Source of the DNA: Candidatus Poribacteria bacterium
GTDB taxonomy: Bacteria; Poribacteria; WGA-4E; WGA-3G
Assembly (NCBI GenBank): GCA_028820845.1
Contig: JAPPII010000075.1
Location: 1-32,916 of the forward strand
Length of the DNA stretch: 32,916 nucleotides
Direction of reading: 5' to 3'
Shown: piece after piece, positions 24,131 through 32,563 of the stretch
How the letters are laid out: each line of letters opens with the position of its first letter
How positions within the stretch are numbered: the first letter of the stretch is position 1
Made by a program: the position numbers and the translations under genes
Notes under the pieces: generated by a model
Database searches by the model: none
The model's input: the letters and a program-made list of their open reading frames with translations, nothing else
Told to the model about the DNA's origin: nothing

Positions 24131-25678
24131 ATGAGATTTGACACAATTATTTCTGGCGGAAATATTATCGATGGAACAGGGAAACGAGAACCGTTTGTAG
24201 CAGATATCGGTATCCAAGGCGACCACATTGCTGCTATCGGAGACCTTGAGCAGGCGGAAACAGCGCATAGAATATCTGCGGAAGGACAGGTAGTTTGTCC
24301 GGGTTTCATTGATGTACATGTTCATTCTGAGATTGCACTACTCAGTGGACGAGATCAATTCGCAGCCGTTAGTCAAGGCGTAACGACGCACTTAGCCGCG
24401 CCAGACGGTTTTGGATGGGCACCTCTATCACCAAAACAAGCGCAAGAAATGTGGCACTACACACAATTCGCTTACGGAGACGATGAAGTCCCTCTCAACT
24501 GGCAAACGCCAGAGGCGTATCTGAGTATGTTCGACGGGCGGATCCCGGCGAACCTCTATCCACAGGTACCGCACTGTGCCGTTCGCCTCAATGCGATGGG
24601 GTGGGATCCACGTCCGGCAACACCAGACGAACTGAAAGTGATGGAATACATCACCCGTGAGTGGTTGGAAGCAGGTGCGTGTTGTCTCTGCTTAGGTCTC
24701 GACTACCAACCCTCGGCGAATGCGGATTTGCATGAATTGGTTTATCTCTCAAAGATCGCTGCGAGTTACGATGCCATCTACGCCGCGCACATCCGTTACC
24801 GTATCCTCGGCAGAAAACAGGCGTGGGAAGAGACGATCGAGATTGCACAACGCGCTGAGATTCCTGTCCATATCTCACACGAACGCGTTGACGACGAAGC
24901 CGCTGAAATCCTCGAACGTGTCGAGAGAGAGCAGATAGATTTGACCTTTGAATCCTACCTCTATCCTGCAGGCATGACCCATCTGGCAATGATGCTTCCG
25001 ATGGAATTTCAGACCGGCGCCCCTAACGATATGTTAACAAACCTCGAAGACCCTGAAGTCCGAGAAAAATCAATCACACATCTTAGCGGTGAACTACGCC
25101 AAGGCAATCAGATTGTCGGATATAACCGTTCTGGTAGGTTTATCGGGATGACGCTCGCGGAAGGCGCTAAAAGCGTCGGTAAATCTAATGAAGACTTCGC
25201 CTTTGACCTCATCTGTGAAGAAGCCGCCATTGAAACCTTTGTGATGCCGTGGGCAACACCGCCTGAAGAAAATGAACGTATTTTGAATCGCACTGCGAAC
25301 CACCCTCGCATGATGATTGCGAGTGATGGTGTCTACAATATTCCACACCCACATCCGCGAAGTTATGGGTGTTTCGTGCAGTATCTGGGCAAGTTTGTGC
25401 GCGAACGCCAACTAATTTCTCTCCAAGAAGCCATCTATAAAATGAGCGGTTTTCCAGCGGAACGCTTCCGGCTGTCCGACCGAGGTAGAATTAACCGTGG
25501 TCTTGCTGCGGACATCGTTGTTTTCAACCCGGAAACTGTTGCAGACCGCTCTACATGGTTCGATCCGGTGCAATCACCTGTCGGTGTAAACTGGGTACTC
25601 GTTAACGGCGTTTTAGTTGTCGAAGACGGAAACGTGACGGGCCAGTTGCCCGGCAAGGTACTCCGTCAACAACGGTAA
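24131..25678 (+). CDS. N-acyl-D-amino-acid deacylase-like amidohydrolase
   Basis: A 515-residue protein from the ATG at 24131, 6 nt after GAGGAG; an ATG two codons earlier overlaps the RBS. The fold is the amidohydrolase superfamily: N-terminal beta domain (DTIISGGNIIDGTGK), metal-binding GFIDVHVHSE (His63 and His65), later IYAAHIRYR and PVHISHERV histidines, ASDGVYN with a catalytic Asp, and a C-terminal GRINRGLAADIVVFNPETV returning to the beta domain. This layout fits D-aminoacylase/N-acyl-D-amino-acid deacylases, which free D-amino acids or clear acylated turnover products. Dihydropyrimidinase-like substrates cannot be excluded. The reductase gene follows 25 bp later. Confidence 0.9.
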   Translation: MRFDTIISGGNIIDGTGKREPFVADIGIQGDHIAAIGDLEQAETAHRISAEGQVVCPGFIDVHVHSEIALLSGRDQFAAVSQGVTTHLAAPDGFGWAPLSPKQAQEMWHYTQFAYGDDEVPLNWQTPEAYLSMFDGRIPANLYPQVPHCAVRLNAMGWDPRPATPDELKVMEYITREWLEAGACCLCLGLDYQPSANADLHELVYLSKIAASYDAIYAAHIRYRILGRKQAWEETIEIAQRAEIPVHISHERVDDEAAEILERVEREQIDLTFESYLYPAGMTHLAMMLPMEFQTGAPNDMLTNLEDPEVREKSITHLSGELRQGNQIVGYNRSGRFIGMTLAEGAKSVGKSNEDFAFDLICEEAAIETFVMPWATPPEENERILNRTANHPRMMIASDGVYNIPHPHPRSYGCFVQYLGKFVRERQLISLQEAIYKMSGFPAERFRLSDRGRINRGLAADIVVFNPETVADRSTWFDPVQSPVGVNWVLVNGVLVVEDGNVTGQLPGKVLRQQR

Positions 25679-25703
25679 TAGAACAGTGTGGAGAGGAATG
25701 GAT

Positions 25704-27131
25704 ATGTATGATTTGACAATCATCGGCGGTGGCAGCGCGGGTCTTGTGCTCGCGGTGGCGGGCGCAAAGTTAGGCAAAAAGACAGCACTTGTGGAAAAGC
25801 ATCGTATTGGCGGTGATTGCCTCTGGACGGGATGCGTGCCATCGAAAGCACTCCTGAAAGCGGCGAAGGTCGCGAATTACATACAGAACGCAGAGAAATA
25901 TGGCGTTGCAGCCACAGACGGTACACCTAACTGGCAGCGGGTGATGGAATACGTGCAAAGTACGCAACACACAATTGAAGAGGAACACGACAATCCTGAA
26001 CGGTTCCGCGAGATGGGAGTCGATGTTATCTTCGGAAGCGGACACTTTGAATCGTCCGATACTTTCGTCGTAGAAGATGTTGAGAATAACGAGACACGCA
26101 CCCTCAAAAGCAAAAAATTCGTGATTAGCACGGGGTCTCGCCCCCTTGCCCCTCCTATACCCGGATTGGAACTCTGTGATTATCTTGATAGCGAAACAGT
26201 TTGGGAATTAGAAGAGTTCCCTGAACGGCTGTTGGTTGTTGGTGCGGGTCCAATCGGTGTTGAGCTCGGACAGGCATTTCATCGTCTCGGTGCCGATGTG
26301 ACGATAGTCCAACGGAGTGAACGCATCTTGACGAAAGAAGATACCGATGTCTCTGAACAGATGCTCCACTACCTTCGCGCAGACGGTCTCACCCTCCGAC
26401 TCAACACGAATATAACAGCGGTCGCACAAAATGGAGAAGGCACAAAGGTGGTTCTCAGCAGTAGTGAAGGGGGTAGTACAGAACAGACGTTCGATAAAAT
26501 CCTAATCGCTGCAGGTCGCGCACCGAACGTTGAGGGTTTAGAACTCGATAAAATCGGAGTTCAGGTAGGTAGACGCGGAATCGAAGTGAACAACAAACTT
26601 CAGACGAGCGTCAAAAATATTTATGCTGCAGGTGATGTGATTGGACACTATCTGTTTACGCACGTCGCAGCGTTTCAAGCGCAGCTGCTCATCCGCAATA
26701 TCTTTTTCCCTTTCTCCAAAACGATTAACTACGGTGTCGTCCCGTGGACGACCTTCTGTGATCCAGAAGTCGCTCGATGCGGATTGACGGAGGTAGAGGC
26801 ACGCGAGAAACATGGTGATGTTGACGTGTTCACACTCGACCAAACGGATGTTGATAGAGCGGTTGCTGAAGGTGAGACGCAAGGTTTCACAAAAGTTATT
26901 GCGAGTCGGTGGAGTGGGAAAATATTAGGCGTTCACATTGTGGGAGCTAACGCGGGTGAAGTTATCCATGAATACGTCTTGGCGATGCAGACGGGAATTC
27001 CCTTGCGGAAATTGAGTGGTATGATCCACGTGTATCCGACTTTTTCGAGCAGTACGTGGCGCGTGGCAGGGAAATGGTTCTCAGAGGGAACGTTGATTCA
27101 GACTTTGCGGAAATTGGTTCGGTCAAGTTGA
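25704..27131 (+). CDS. FAD-dependent pyridine nucleotide-disulfide oxidoreductase (dihydrolipoyl dehydrogenase/mercuric reductase-like)
   Basis: A 475-residue protein from the ATG at 25704, 7 nt after GGAGAGG; earlier in-frame GTG/ATG codons crowd the RBS. The N-terminal FAD motif is LTIIGGGSAGLVLAVAGAKL. The redox cysteines are Cys39 and Cys44 in GGDCLWTGCVPSKALL. A second Rossmann fold (LLVVGAGPIGVELGQAFHRL) binds NAD(P)H. IYAAGDVIGHYLFTHVAAFQ precedes the dimerisation domain, which has a MIHVYPTFSSSTWRVAG region with the catalytic-type His. It has neither the heavy-metal-associated domain nor the C-terminal Cys pair of true MerA, so the substrate is uncertain. No lipoyl enzyme genes are nearby. 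Confidence 0.92.
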   Translation: MYDLTIIGGGSAGLVLAVAGAKLGKKTALVEKHRIGGDCLWTGCVPSKALLKAAKVANYIQNAEKYGVAATDGTPNWQRVMEYVQSTQHTIEEEHDNPERFREMGVDVIFGSGHFESSDTFVVEDVENNETRTLKSKKFVISTGSRPLAPPIPGLELCDYLDSETVWELEEFPERLLVVGAGPIGVELGQAFHRLGADVTIVQRSERILTKEDTDVSEQMLHYLRADGLTLRLNTNITAVAQNGEGTKVVLSSSEGGSTEQTFDKILIAAGRAPNVEGLELDKIGVQVGRRGIEVNNKLQTSVKNIYAAGDVIGHYLFTHVAAFQAQLLIRNIFFPFSKTINYGVVPWTTFCDPEVARCGLTEVEAREKHGDVDVFTLDQTDVDRAVAEGETQGFTKVIASRWSGKILGVHIVGANAGEVIHEYVLAMQTGIPLRKLSGMIHVYPTFSSSTWRVAGKWFSEGTLIQTLRKLVRSS

Positions 27132-27134
27132 CCT

Positions 27135-27389
27135 CTAATAGACGCTGCTACGATGTCCAATCCGGTGAACAATCACCACTTGCTCTCGCGTATCAAAGGA
27201 ATATACGATTCGATAGCTCCCTACTGGGACACTGAACTTTCCCCTATCTTTTCCTTTTAGTGCTTTGTGCCGGCCCATTGGACCAGTTTCGCATAACCTA
27301 TCCATTTTTTTGCGAACCCTCGGGACTATTGTAGCATCCAACTGAGCTAAGCCATCTTCAGCTTTTGGCATGATTCTTAATCGATACAT
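27135..27389 (-). CDS. RelE/ParE-family toxin-like protein
   Basis: An 84-residue basic protein from the ATG at 27387-27389; TTG at 27395 is an alternative. It has the RelE-type pattern: YRLRIMPKAEDGLAQLD, a helix with paired basic residues (RVRKKMDRL), a GSYRIVYSFD strand and an end HRIGHRSSVY with the conserved His/Arg and Tyr. Such toxins cleave mRNA in the ribosome or, as ParE, poison gyrase. It overlaps the end of the upstream gene by 13 nt, the usual antitoxin-toxin arrangement, and converges on the reductase gene with only a 3-bp gap. Confidence 0.85.
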   Translation of the reverse strand: MYRLRIMPKAEDGLAQLDATIVPRVRKKMDRLCETGPMGRHKALKGKDRGKFSVPVGSYRIVYSFDTREQVVIVHRIGHRSSVY

Positions 27390-28081
27390 TCCCAATCCAA
27401 CCCAAGTTTTTCCGCCACCTCTTCAATGGGAATCGCTTTAACTTTCCCAGACTCGTAATCCGCGATGCTCTGATCAATCTCTGCGGCAACTTCGGGCCGT
27501 AATTCCAATCCCTCGTCTGGATCATAATGATATGGGTCTAATACCAGTTCAAAAAGTTCGTAGGCGACGAACAACTCGCGAAACGATGCATCTAACTGTT
27601 GACGCGAAGGATTCTCCTGCAGCAACGCAACAACCTGTTCGCGGACACTAAAGAGTTCCTCTGCAACGAGAACACGGAGCAACGCTCGGAATTCCGCTGG
27701 TGGCAGCTCGGATACCTTTATCTCTGGTACCGACTCGCTTTCTAAGGGGATACCCATCCGTTTGTCCATTCGGTCATCAAGCGTTGTTTTCCGATTGGCG
27801 TGAATGTAGTCGAGGTGCCGCCTCAGTTTTTTCGCAAGCGCGGTGTGCGTATCTAAGCCCTGAAGCGGATTCTCTTCGTATTCCTCTAACCACAAGGCGA
27901 GAGATGTGTATTCGCAGAAAAATTCTCGGAATTCTGCTACCAATTCCGCCTCACTTTCTGCCGAAGGTGGCGCGTTGAGCAAACGCATGAGGCGTTTATG
28001 TGAATCAAAAAAGTCCTCATGGGTAACGCGTTGGAGCAGTTCATAGATGTCGTCACGGGACATATCGGCAAGTTTTTTCAT
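27377..28081 (-). CDS. Large duplicated-domain partner of the RelE-like toxin (probable antitoxin)
   Basis: The start is ATG at 28079-28081 with a GGCGGAG site; a longer frame to 28237 crosses the promoter and is rejected. The 234-residue, acidic, helix-rich protein has two similar units: residues about 14-90 (YELLQRVTHEDFFDSHKRLM, FREFFCEYTSLALWLEEYEENP) and about 133-204 (RALLRVLVAEELFSVREQVV, FRELFVAYELFELVLDPYHYDP). A short tail (SIADYESGKVKAIPIEEVAEKLG) resembles the C-terminal toxin-binding ends of RelB/Phd-type antitoxins. Typical antitoxins are 70-100 residues, so the duplicated N-terminal part is extra. I know no named family for it. Overlap with the toxin implies translational coupling. 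Confidence 0.75.
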   Translation of the reverse strand: MKKLADMSRDDIYELLQRVTHEDFFDSHKRLMRLLNAPPSAESEAELVAEFREFFCEYTSLALWLEEYEENPLQGLDTHTALAKKLRRHLDYIHANRKTTLDDRMDKRMGIPLESESVPEIKVSELPPAEFRALLRVLVAEELFSVREQVVALLQENPSRQQLDASFRELFVAYELFELVLDPYHYDPDEGLELRPEVAAEIDQSIADYESGKVKAIPIEEVAEKLGLDWECID

Positions 28082-28115
28082 CGGTTTCTCCGCCAGGATT
28101 TCAAATTTTAGGGCA

Positions 28116-28144
28116 ATTATCACATATTTTTGGGAGGGTGTCAA
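28116..28144 (-). promoter_or_regulatory. Promoter for the toxin/antitoxin-like pair
   Basis: On the minus strand TTGACA (28139-28144), a 17-nt spacer and GATAAT (28116-28121), about 40 nt upstream of the start. A 7-bp inverted repeat GTTTCGT/ACGAAAC (28147-28165) sits just upstream of the -35 and could be an operator; that is speculative. Confidence 0.7.
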
Positions 28145-28454
28145 CAGTTTCGTGACTAACGAAACCGTGTCGAGCTCGAATGAAAAAAATAGATTGGAGA
28201 AAAAGGAGCCGGAAACCACACTTCCAGTCGGTTCCAAGAGGTTCAGGGTCCTAACCTAACTCACGCATGCAACAGAGGCTTGCAAACTACACCTTTTAGG
28301 AAATATGGCTCCGGCTTACCCAAGGAGGCTTACATAGGGACGTGCAATTTTCGTGCCAATCAAAAAGGGGCTGTTTTGGGTGATTTATAAGGCGGAATTG
28401 CCTATTTTTTGAACAGACTCAAATAAAACTGATAAAAAAATAGACATTGGCATA

Positions 28455-28480
28455 TAGCAGTCAGCCATCAGCAGTCGGCA
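28455..28480. repeat. CAGTCAGCCATCAG-type short repeat
   Basis: Head-to-tail near-copies of AGCAGTC and AGCCATC, related to the stretch at 17926-17954. Confidence 0.35.
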
Positions 28481-28498
28481 GGATCATAATTGCACACG

Positions 28499-28520
28499 GT
28501 AGGTCCGGTTTGTAACGAAC
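28499..28520. repeat. GTAGG-headed palindrome just downstream of rtcB
   Basis: GTAGGTCCGGTTTGTAACGA followed by AC. The GTAGG head and GGTTTGTAAC core match 16872-16892, while the stem flanks differ. Confidence 0.55.
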
Positions 28521-28539
28521 AGCAGGTCCATACTACTTT

Positions 28540-29994
28540 TCAACCTTTTACAACACCGATAGGACGGAGGCGGGCGACGCGTCGGGAGAGTCCTGCCTTG
28601 TCAACGACGCGGACGACCTCATCAACATCTTTGTAGGCTTCGGGGACCTCTTCCTGGAGCGTGCGCCTGCCTTCCGCGCGCACATAGATGCCCTGCGCTT
28701 CCAAGTCTTTCTGGATAGAACGTCCCTTCGTCAAAGCAATTGCTTTCCGCCGTGAGAGCACTCTACCGGCACCGTGGCAGGTTGTACCCCATGTCTCTGC
28801 CATCGCTCCCGGATTCCCAACAAGCACGTAAGAGGCAGTCCCCATGTCGCCGGGAATTAAGACGGGTTGTCCGATTTTCTGGTATTTGTCAGGTATCTCT
28901 GGATGACCTGCTGGGAAGGCGCGGGTCGCACCTTTGCGATGGATAAACAACTCACGTTCTTTTCCATCTACGGTGTGTTTTTCAAACTTTCCGATGTTAT
29001 GTGCAACATCGTAGACGAGTTCCAAACCGAGTTCATCTTCTGTCGTTTCAAAAAACTGCATGAAGGTCTGACGAACGAGGTGCATGATACACTGCCGATT
29101 GTTCCACGCATAATTTGCACTACATGCCATTGCGGTAATGTAGTCCTGTCCTTCGGGTGAGTTAATCGGTGCAGAGGCGAGCTGCCGATCAGGGAGATTG
29201 ATGCCGTATCGTTCTGCAACTCTGACCCAACTCTTGACGTGTTCATCGCAAATCTGATAGCCAAAACCGCGTGAACCCGTGTGAATCATGACACAGATAT
29301 TGCCTTCGCGTAACCCCATAGCATCAGCGGCTTCTCGGTAAAAGACGCGGTCAACGGTTTGGACCTCAAGGAAATGGTTGCCAGATCCGAGGGTACCGAG
29401 TTGATTTTTGCCGCGTTCTAAGGCACGTTTGCTCGCAGCATCGGCGTTGGCGTGCTGGAGGAATCCGGTCGCTTCGGTAAAGTCAAGATCCCCGGGATGT
29501 CCGTATTCGCGCTCAATTGACCAGAGTGCCCCTTTTTCCAACATCTGACGTTCCTCTTGGACAGTCAAGCGAATTTTGCCTTTTGAACCGACACCACACG
29601 GAACGTTCTCAAACAACTTGGCGACGAGTGATTTCCGTTTTCCCTCAAGTTGCGAGACATCAAGGTTCGTACGGATGAGTCGGACACCACAATTGATGTC
29701 GTATCCGATGCCGCCGGGAGAGACGACACCATCTGCTTGGGGATCTGTCGCAGCGACACCACCGATAACAAACCCGTATCCCCAGTGTAAATCGGGCATT
29801 GCGAGGGAGTGCTTAACAATACCGGGAAGATGCGCAACGTTTGCGACCTGTTGCAGTGCTTCGTCACTTTTTGCCTGATCGAGAAGCTTTTCGTTGGCAT
29901 AGATGATGCCGTCAACACGCATCCCTTTCATGTAGCTTTTCGGGATACGCCAGCGATATTCGTCGATCTTTTGAAGTGTTATGTTTCCTGCCAT
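28540..29994 (-). CDS. rtcB: RNA-splicing ligase RtcB
   Basis: A 484-residue protein, close in length and motif positions to archaeal RtcB. RtcB joins RNA ends with 2',3'-cyclic phosphate or 3'-phosphate to 5'-OH ends, using GTP and Mn2+, in tRNA splicing or RNA repair. Metal ligands visible are Asp99 and Cys102 (GIGYDINCGVRLI), His207 (GSGNHFLE), His238 (MIHTGSRG) and His332 (DVAHNIGK). The guanylylated residue is His407 (GTTCHGAGRVLSRRKA). No archease or RtcA gene is nearby. Instead a membrane-protein gene ends 1 bp before this start codon. The RBS, GAGAG, is weak and lies inside that upstream gene, suggesting coupled translation. Confidence 0.96.
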   Translation of the reverse strand: MAGNITLQKIDEYRWRIPKSYMKGMRVDGIIYANEKLLDQAKSDEALQQVANVAHLPGIVKHSLAMPDLHWGYGFVIGGVAATDPQADGVVSPGGIGYDINCGVRLIRTNLDVSQLEGKRKSLVAKLFENVPCGVGSKGKIRLTVQEERQMLEKGALWSIEREYGHPGDLDFTEATGFLQHANADAASKRALERGKNQLGTLGSGNHFLEVQTVDRVFYREAADAMGLREGNICVMIHTGSRGFGYQICDEHVKSWVRVAERYGINLPDRQLASAPINSPEGQDYITAMACSANYAWNNRQCIMHLVRQTFMQFFETTEDELGLELVYDVAHNIGKFEKHTVDGKERELFIHRKGATRAFPAGHPEIPDKYQKIGQPVLIPGDMGTASYVLVGNPGAMAETWGTTCHGAGRVLSRRKAIALTKGRSIQKDLEAQGIYVRAEGRRTLQEEVPEAYKDVDEVVRVVDKAGLSRRVARLRPIGVVKG

Positions 29995-29995
29995 G

Positions 29996-30433
29996 TTAAT
30001 CTCTCAACCAAACAAGTAGGGATACAGCACTCGCGCCAACGATGCCTACCGCGGGATAATAGACCCATTTCCAGCGGTTGTATTTCTTCTCCAGGGCTTT
30101 CCGCCGTTCCTGAATTTTCATAATCGCCTTTTTCGCTTTTTCGAGAGAGGCTGCATCATCGTAGAGTAACATCCAACGTTCAATGAACGCTTCATCTTGC
30201 TTGAGTTTGCGAATCTCAGCCTGCCAATCATCTAAAGGGGTCAGCCAATTTCCCAAACCGACGGTGCCGAGTATGACCAGCGTTGAAAGATAAAAAGTTT
30301 CAGCCTCAGTACGATTTGATGTTTTGTCAGGCGAATCATTTGATGTTCTATCGGCTGTTGCGACTGAAGCATTTGCCAATACCATTGCAAATATTAATAT
30401 CCAGATACCCACAAAACGCAGTGTAAAGTTCAT
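29996..30433 (-). CDS. Small membrane/coiled-coil protein in an operon with rtcB
   Basis: A 145-residue protein with strong RBS GGAGG before the ATG. The N-terminal hydrophobic stretch (VGIWILIFAMVLANASVATA) is a signal peptide or anchor. A second weakly hydrophobic segment (TFYLSTLVILGTVGLGNWL) follows, then a charged helical part (QAEIRKLKQDEAFIERWM; KAIMKIQERRKALEKKY), and a C-terminal transmembrane helix (WVYYPAVGIVGASAVSLLVW) with a short RD tail. No family was recognised. Its stop lies 1 nt from the rtcB start, so the two are co-transcribed and probably co-translated. A role as a membrane partner of RtcB is inference. Confidence 0.8.
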   Translation of the reverse strand: MNFTLRFVGIWILIFAMVLANASVATADRTSNDSPDKTSNRTEAETFYLSTLVILGTVGLGNWLTPLDDWQAEIRKLKQDEAFIERWMLLYDDAASLEKAKKAIMKIQERRKALEKKYNRWKWVYYPAVGIVGASAVSLLVWLRD

Positions 30434-30544
30434 GATTATCCTCCGATAAGTTTGTGAAAAAAAGCATCATGCTTAGGAACACTCGAAGCGTTATGAATCA
30501 GTAATTTCGCTGATGGTTTATGTTACCGAGGGCATTCCATACAG

Positions 30545-30574
30545 GTTATACTACAAAAGAGTGCGCTGCGTAAA
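30545..30574 (-). promoter_or_regulatory. Possible promoter for the membrane-protein/rtcB operon
   Basis: On the minus strand TTTACG (30569-30574), an 18-nt spacer and TATAAC (30545-30550). It is moderate in quality and leaves a leader of about 100 nt. Confidence 0.35.
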
Positions 30575-30653
30575 TCTTAAGTTTGTATCAAATGCCCCTA
30601 TGCGTTAGACTCATCTTCTGCATTCACCTAACCGGTACTCGCTTTCTGTCGGC

Positions 30654-31730
30654 TTATGCATCTACCTGTTCTTGGAAGGCGTGAAAGGAGACTACGATAG
30701 ATGCCTCGATATTGAGTTGCTTGAGTCGGTTGAGGTCCGCAATAGCTTCAAGTGTAGGCGTGAGTGTCTGAACGTCAGCGTCAGGGAAGCGAGTGTTGAG
30801 GATAGCGAGGGTGCTTTCGATACTCGTCCGACGCGCCCCTTGTTCTATGCCTTGTTCTATACCGAGTTGATGTCCGCGTTGTTCGCTGAGTTCAATGATG
30901 GATGCTGCCATGTCTACGATCTCCTGATTCTGTGCATCCTCTCTTGTGAGGATACGAAGTAAGTCTTGATGTTCTGAGGCGTCTCTCCGGTGTAGGATCA
31001 GCAGGAAGATATACAAAATCGCACGCCTATACTGATCCGCATCGTCTGTGTGTAAATCCCTCAGCCCTTCTAAAGCCTCAAGGAGGGCTTGCCGCATCAC
31101 AGGGGCATCGGAGTCCTCATGCTGTAAGATGCTCAACAACCATCCCAAGGGATGACCGGCTGCCGTCAACGCGTCGGGGGCCGTGGCTTTGACATCGAGG
31201 AGCAAGGCATCGAAAGTCGGGACGAAACGGGTAAGGACTTCCGGGATGTCCAAGAGTGGGGTGAGAGACAACGGTGCCCGCCATTCTCCTTTACCGGTAT
31301 AAAAGACGATCGGCACGATAGGTGTCAGCTGCCACTCGCTCTGTGGACGTTTTTCTTCCTGCCACTGCCGGCGTTCCTCCATCCATATCTGAACCATGTA
31401 AGAGAGCAAGCGAAGTCCCATGGAGGGATCGACCGTGGATTGGTGTTCTATGAGCAGATAGACGATGACTTCCTGACGCGTCTGCGTTGGGGACCGAAAC
31501 GGCACTCTGAAGATCATATCGGATTCTTGGGGTCGGAGTTCATCGGAGATGAAACTTCGATTGAGTTGTTCGACGTGTGCGAAGTCAAGGGCATCGGCGA
31601 TCTGTCCTGCGACCATTCTCAGCACCGCTTCGAGATGTTCGCGCTGACGGATCAGCCATTTCGCGCTCCTATCGGGGAAGTGGTGGCTCGAAACATTCGA
31701 CAACTCCCGCAGTTCGCGTTCTATTACCAT
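30654..31730 (-). CDS. YhgA-like / Rpn family PD-(D/E)XK nuclease (transposase_31 type)
   Basis: A 358-residue protein. The N-terminal half (about 15-190) matches the YhgA-like/Rpn recombination-promoting nuclease family: Asp71 in ESDMIFRVPF, then VIVYLLIEHQSTVDPSMGLRLLSYMVQIW with Glu95 and Gln97 of the D-ExQ active site. A middle helical part follows, then a Gln/Glu-rich stretch (GHQLGIEQGIEQGARR) and a C-terminal helical region. Escherichia coli Rpn relatives are DNA endonucleases that raise RecA-independent recombination and have been tied to phage defence. The RBS GAGGAAA and a TTGACA promoter lie upstream. An IS3 remnant is adjacent. The protein appears complete. Confidence 0.88.
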   Translation of the reverse strand: MVIERELRELSNVSSHHFPDRSAKWLIRQREHLEAVLRMVAGQIADALDFAHVEQLNRSFISDELRPQESDMIFRVPFRSPTQTRQEVIVYLLIEHQSTVDPSMGLRLLSYMVQIWMEERRQWQEEKRPQSEWQLTPIVPIVFYTGKGEWRAPLSLTPLLDIPEVLTRFVPTFDALLLDVKATAPDALTAAGHPLGWLLSILQHEDSDAPVMRQALLEALEGLRDLHTDDADQYRRAILYIFLLILHRRDASEHQDLLRILTREDAQNQEIVDMAASIIELSEQRGHQLGIEQGIEQGARRTSIESTLAILNTRFPDADVQTLTPTLEAIADLNRLKQLNIEASIVVSFHAFQEQVDA

Positions 31731-31788
31731 GCGTTTTCCTCTTCGGACAGGGAGGCATCCGCAGCCCCGCCGCCTACGTATATGAGAG

Positions 31789-31818
31789 AGTCTAACATAT
31801 TTCAGATCCTTTTGTCAA
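31789..31818 (-). promoter_or_regulatory. Promoter for the YhgA-like nuclease gene
   Basis: On the minus strand TTGACA (31813-31818), an 18-nt spacer and TAGACT (31789-31794). Confidence 0.5.
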
Positions 31819-31923
31819 CACGTTTTCGCGTTTGAAACACAGCATTTCTTGAGGAAGCTGCCAGCGGAACCAACGCAACCCACTCGGAAATGATCGCTGG
31901 AAAACTAATAAACATCAGCCTTC

Positions 31924-32374
31924 CCGTACGTCCGCCTCAAAGGACGCTTCATCTATGTCGCGCTGCTCATGGATGTCTTCACCCGCATTGATTAGAGAGT
32001 CGCACCTCGGTCAACACTTGACGCAATCTCTAACGTTGGAACCCTTAGAGCAAGCATTAGACGGCCGGGTTCCGGAGATACACCACTCCGATCAAGACGC
32101 GCAGTATCTTTCAAGGGCTTATCTCTCACTGCTCAAAGCACACGGTATTCAGATTTCGGTAGCTCACAGAGGGCATCCTTGGGAGAACGGATACGCCGAA
32201 AGACTCATCCGCACCCTCAAGGAAGAAGAAGTTCACCTCAATGATTACCAAGATATTACCCAGGCGCGAGAACACATCGGGCAGTTTATCGCATAGGTGT
32301 ATCACCACAAACGCCCACATTCGGCGTTAGGGTATTTGACACCTATGGAATTTCAACGAAAAAACTTGTCTTAA
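31924..32374 (+). pseudogene. IS3-family (IS150-like) transposase orfB remnant
   Basis: Pieces of an rve/integrase-core transposase lie in broken frames. YVRLKGRFIYVALLMDVFTR ends at a stop at 31993-31995. One base of shift leads into HLGQHLTQ, then IHHSDQDAQYLSRAYLSLL with a catalytic Asp, and GHPWENGYAERLIRTLKEEE with the catalytic Glu. A TAG at 32294-32296 interrupts before VYHHKRPHSALGYLTPMEFQ. The upstream part including the first DDE Asp and orfA is not recognisable. At least one frameshift, one stop codon and an N-terminal truncation make it non-functional. Confidence 0.88.
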
Positions 32375-32413
32375 CTTTAGGGAATTGTGGCCCTAATAAA
32401 TGGTGGCACTACA
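32375..32413. other. Possible right end of the decayed IS
   Basis: After the transposase remnant comes TTAGGG-8nt-CCCTAA (32377-32396) and then GGTGGCACTACA ending in CA at 32413, as expected for an IS3-type terminal inverted repeat. No matching left end (TGTAGTGCCACC) was found upstream, so the element is probably truncated. Confidence 0.35.
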
Positions 32414-32461
32414 GACTTTTGTTAATCGCCTCATATTTCAATAGTGATTAGCAAAAACGAT

Positions 32462-32498
32462 TAGGCTTGCCTTTTCTAAGGTGAGCCTATATTTTTTT
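32462..32498 (+). terminator. Intrinsic terminator
   Basis: TAGGCTTGCCTT, a 4-nt loop, then AAGGTGAGCCTA: a 12-bp stem with two G-T pairs, followed by a run of seven T (32492-32498). It lies downstream of the IS remnant on the plus strand. Confidence 0.7.
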
Positions 32499-32563
32499 AA
32501 ACACGCGGCACTTTCTATCGATTGTGAGTATAGCATGCACAGATCGCGTTTGTCAAGTTAAAA

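Larger units (their letters stand above)
28145..28539. other. Intergenic region between the toxin pair and rtcB
   Basis: I see no gene. It holds the small inverted repeat at 28147-28165, a CAGTCAGCCATCAG-type degenerate repeat (28455-28480) and a GTAGG-headed palindrome (28499-28520). No clear minus-strand terminator for rtcB was found. Confidence 0.5.

Noticed and set aside
25704-27131. Mercuric reductase merA
   Set aside because: The redox Cys pair is present, but there is no heavy-metal domain, no C-terminal Cys pair and no other mer gene nearby.
28082-28237. N-terminal extension of the large toxin partner
   Set aside because: It runs through a good promoter, and the ATG at 28081 has an RBS.
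30527-30596. Inverted repeat GGGCATT..ATACA / TGTAT..AATGCCC
   Set aside because: About 14 bp with two mismatches and a loop of roughly 40 nt; too weak to name as an element or riboswitch.
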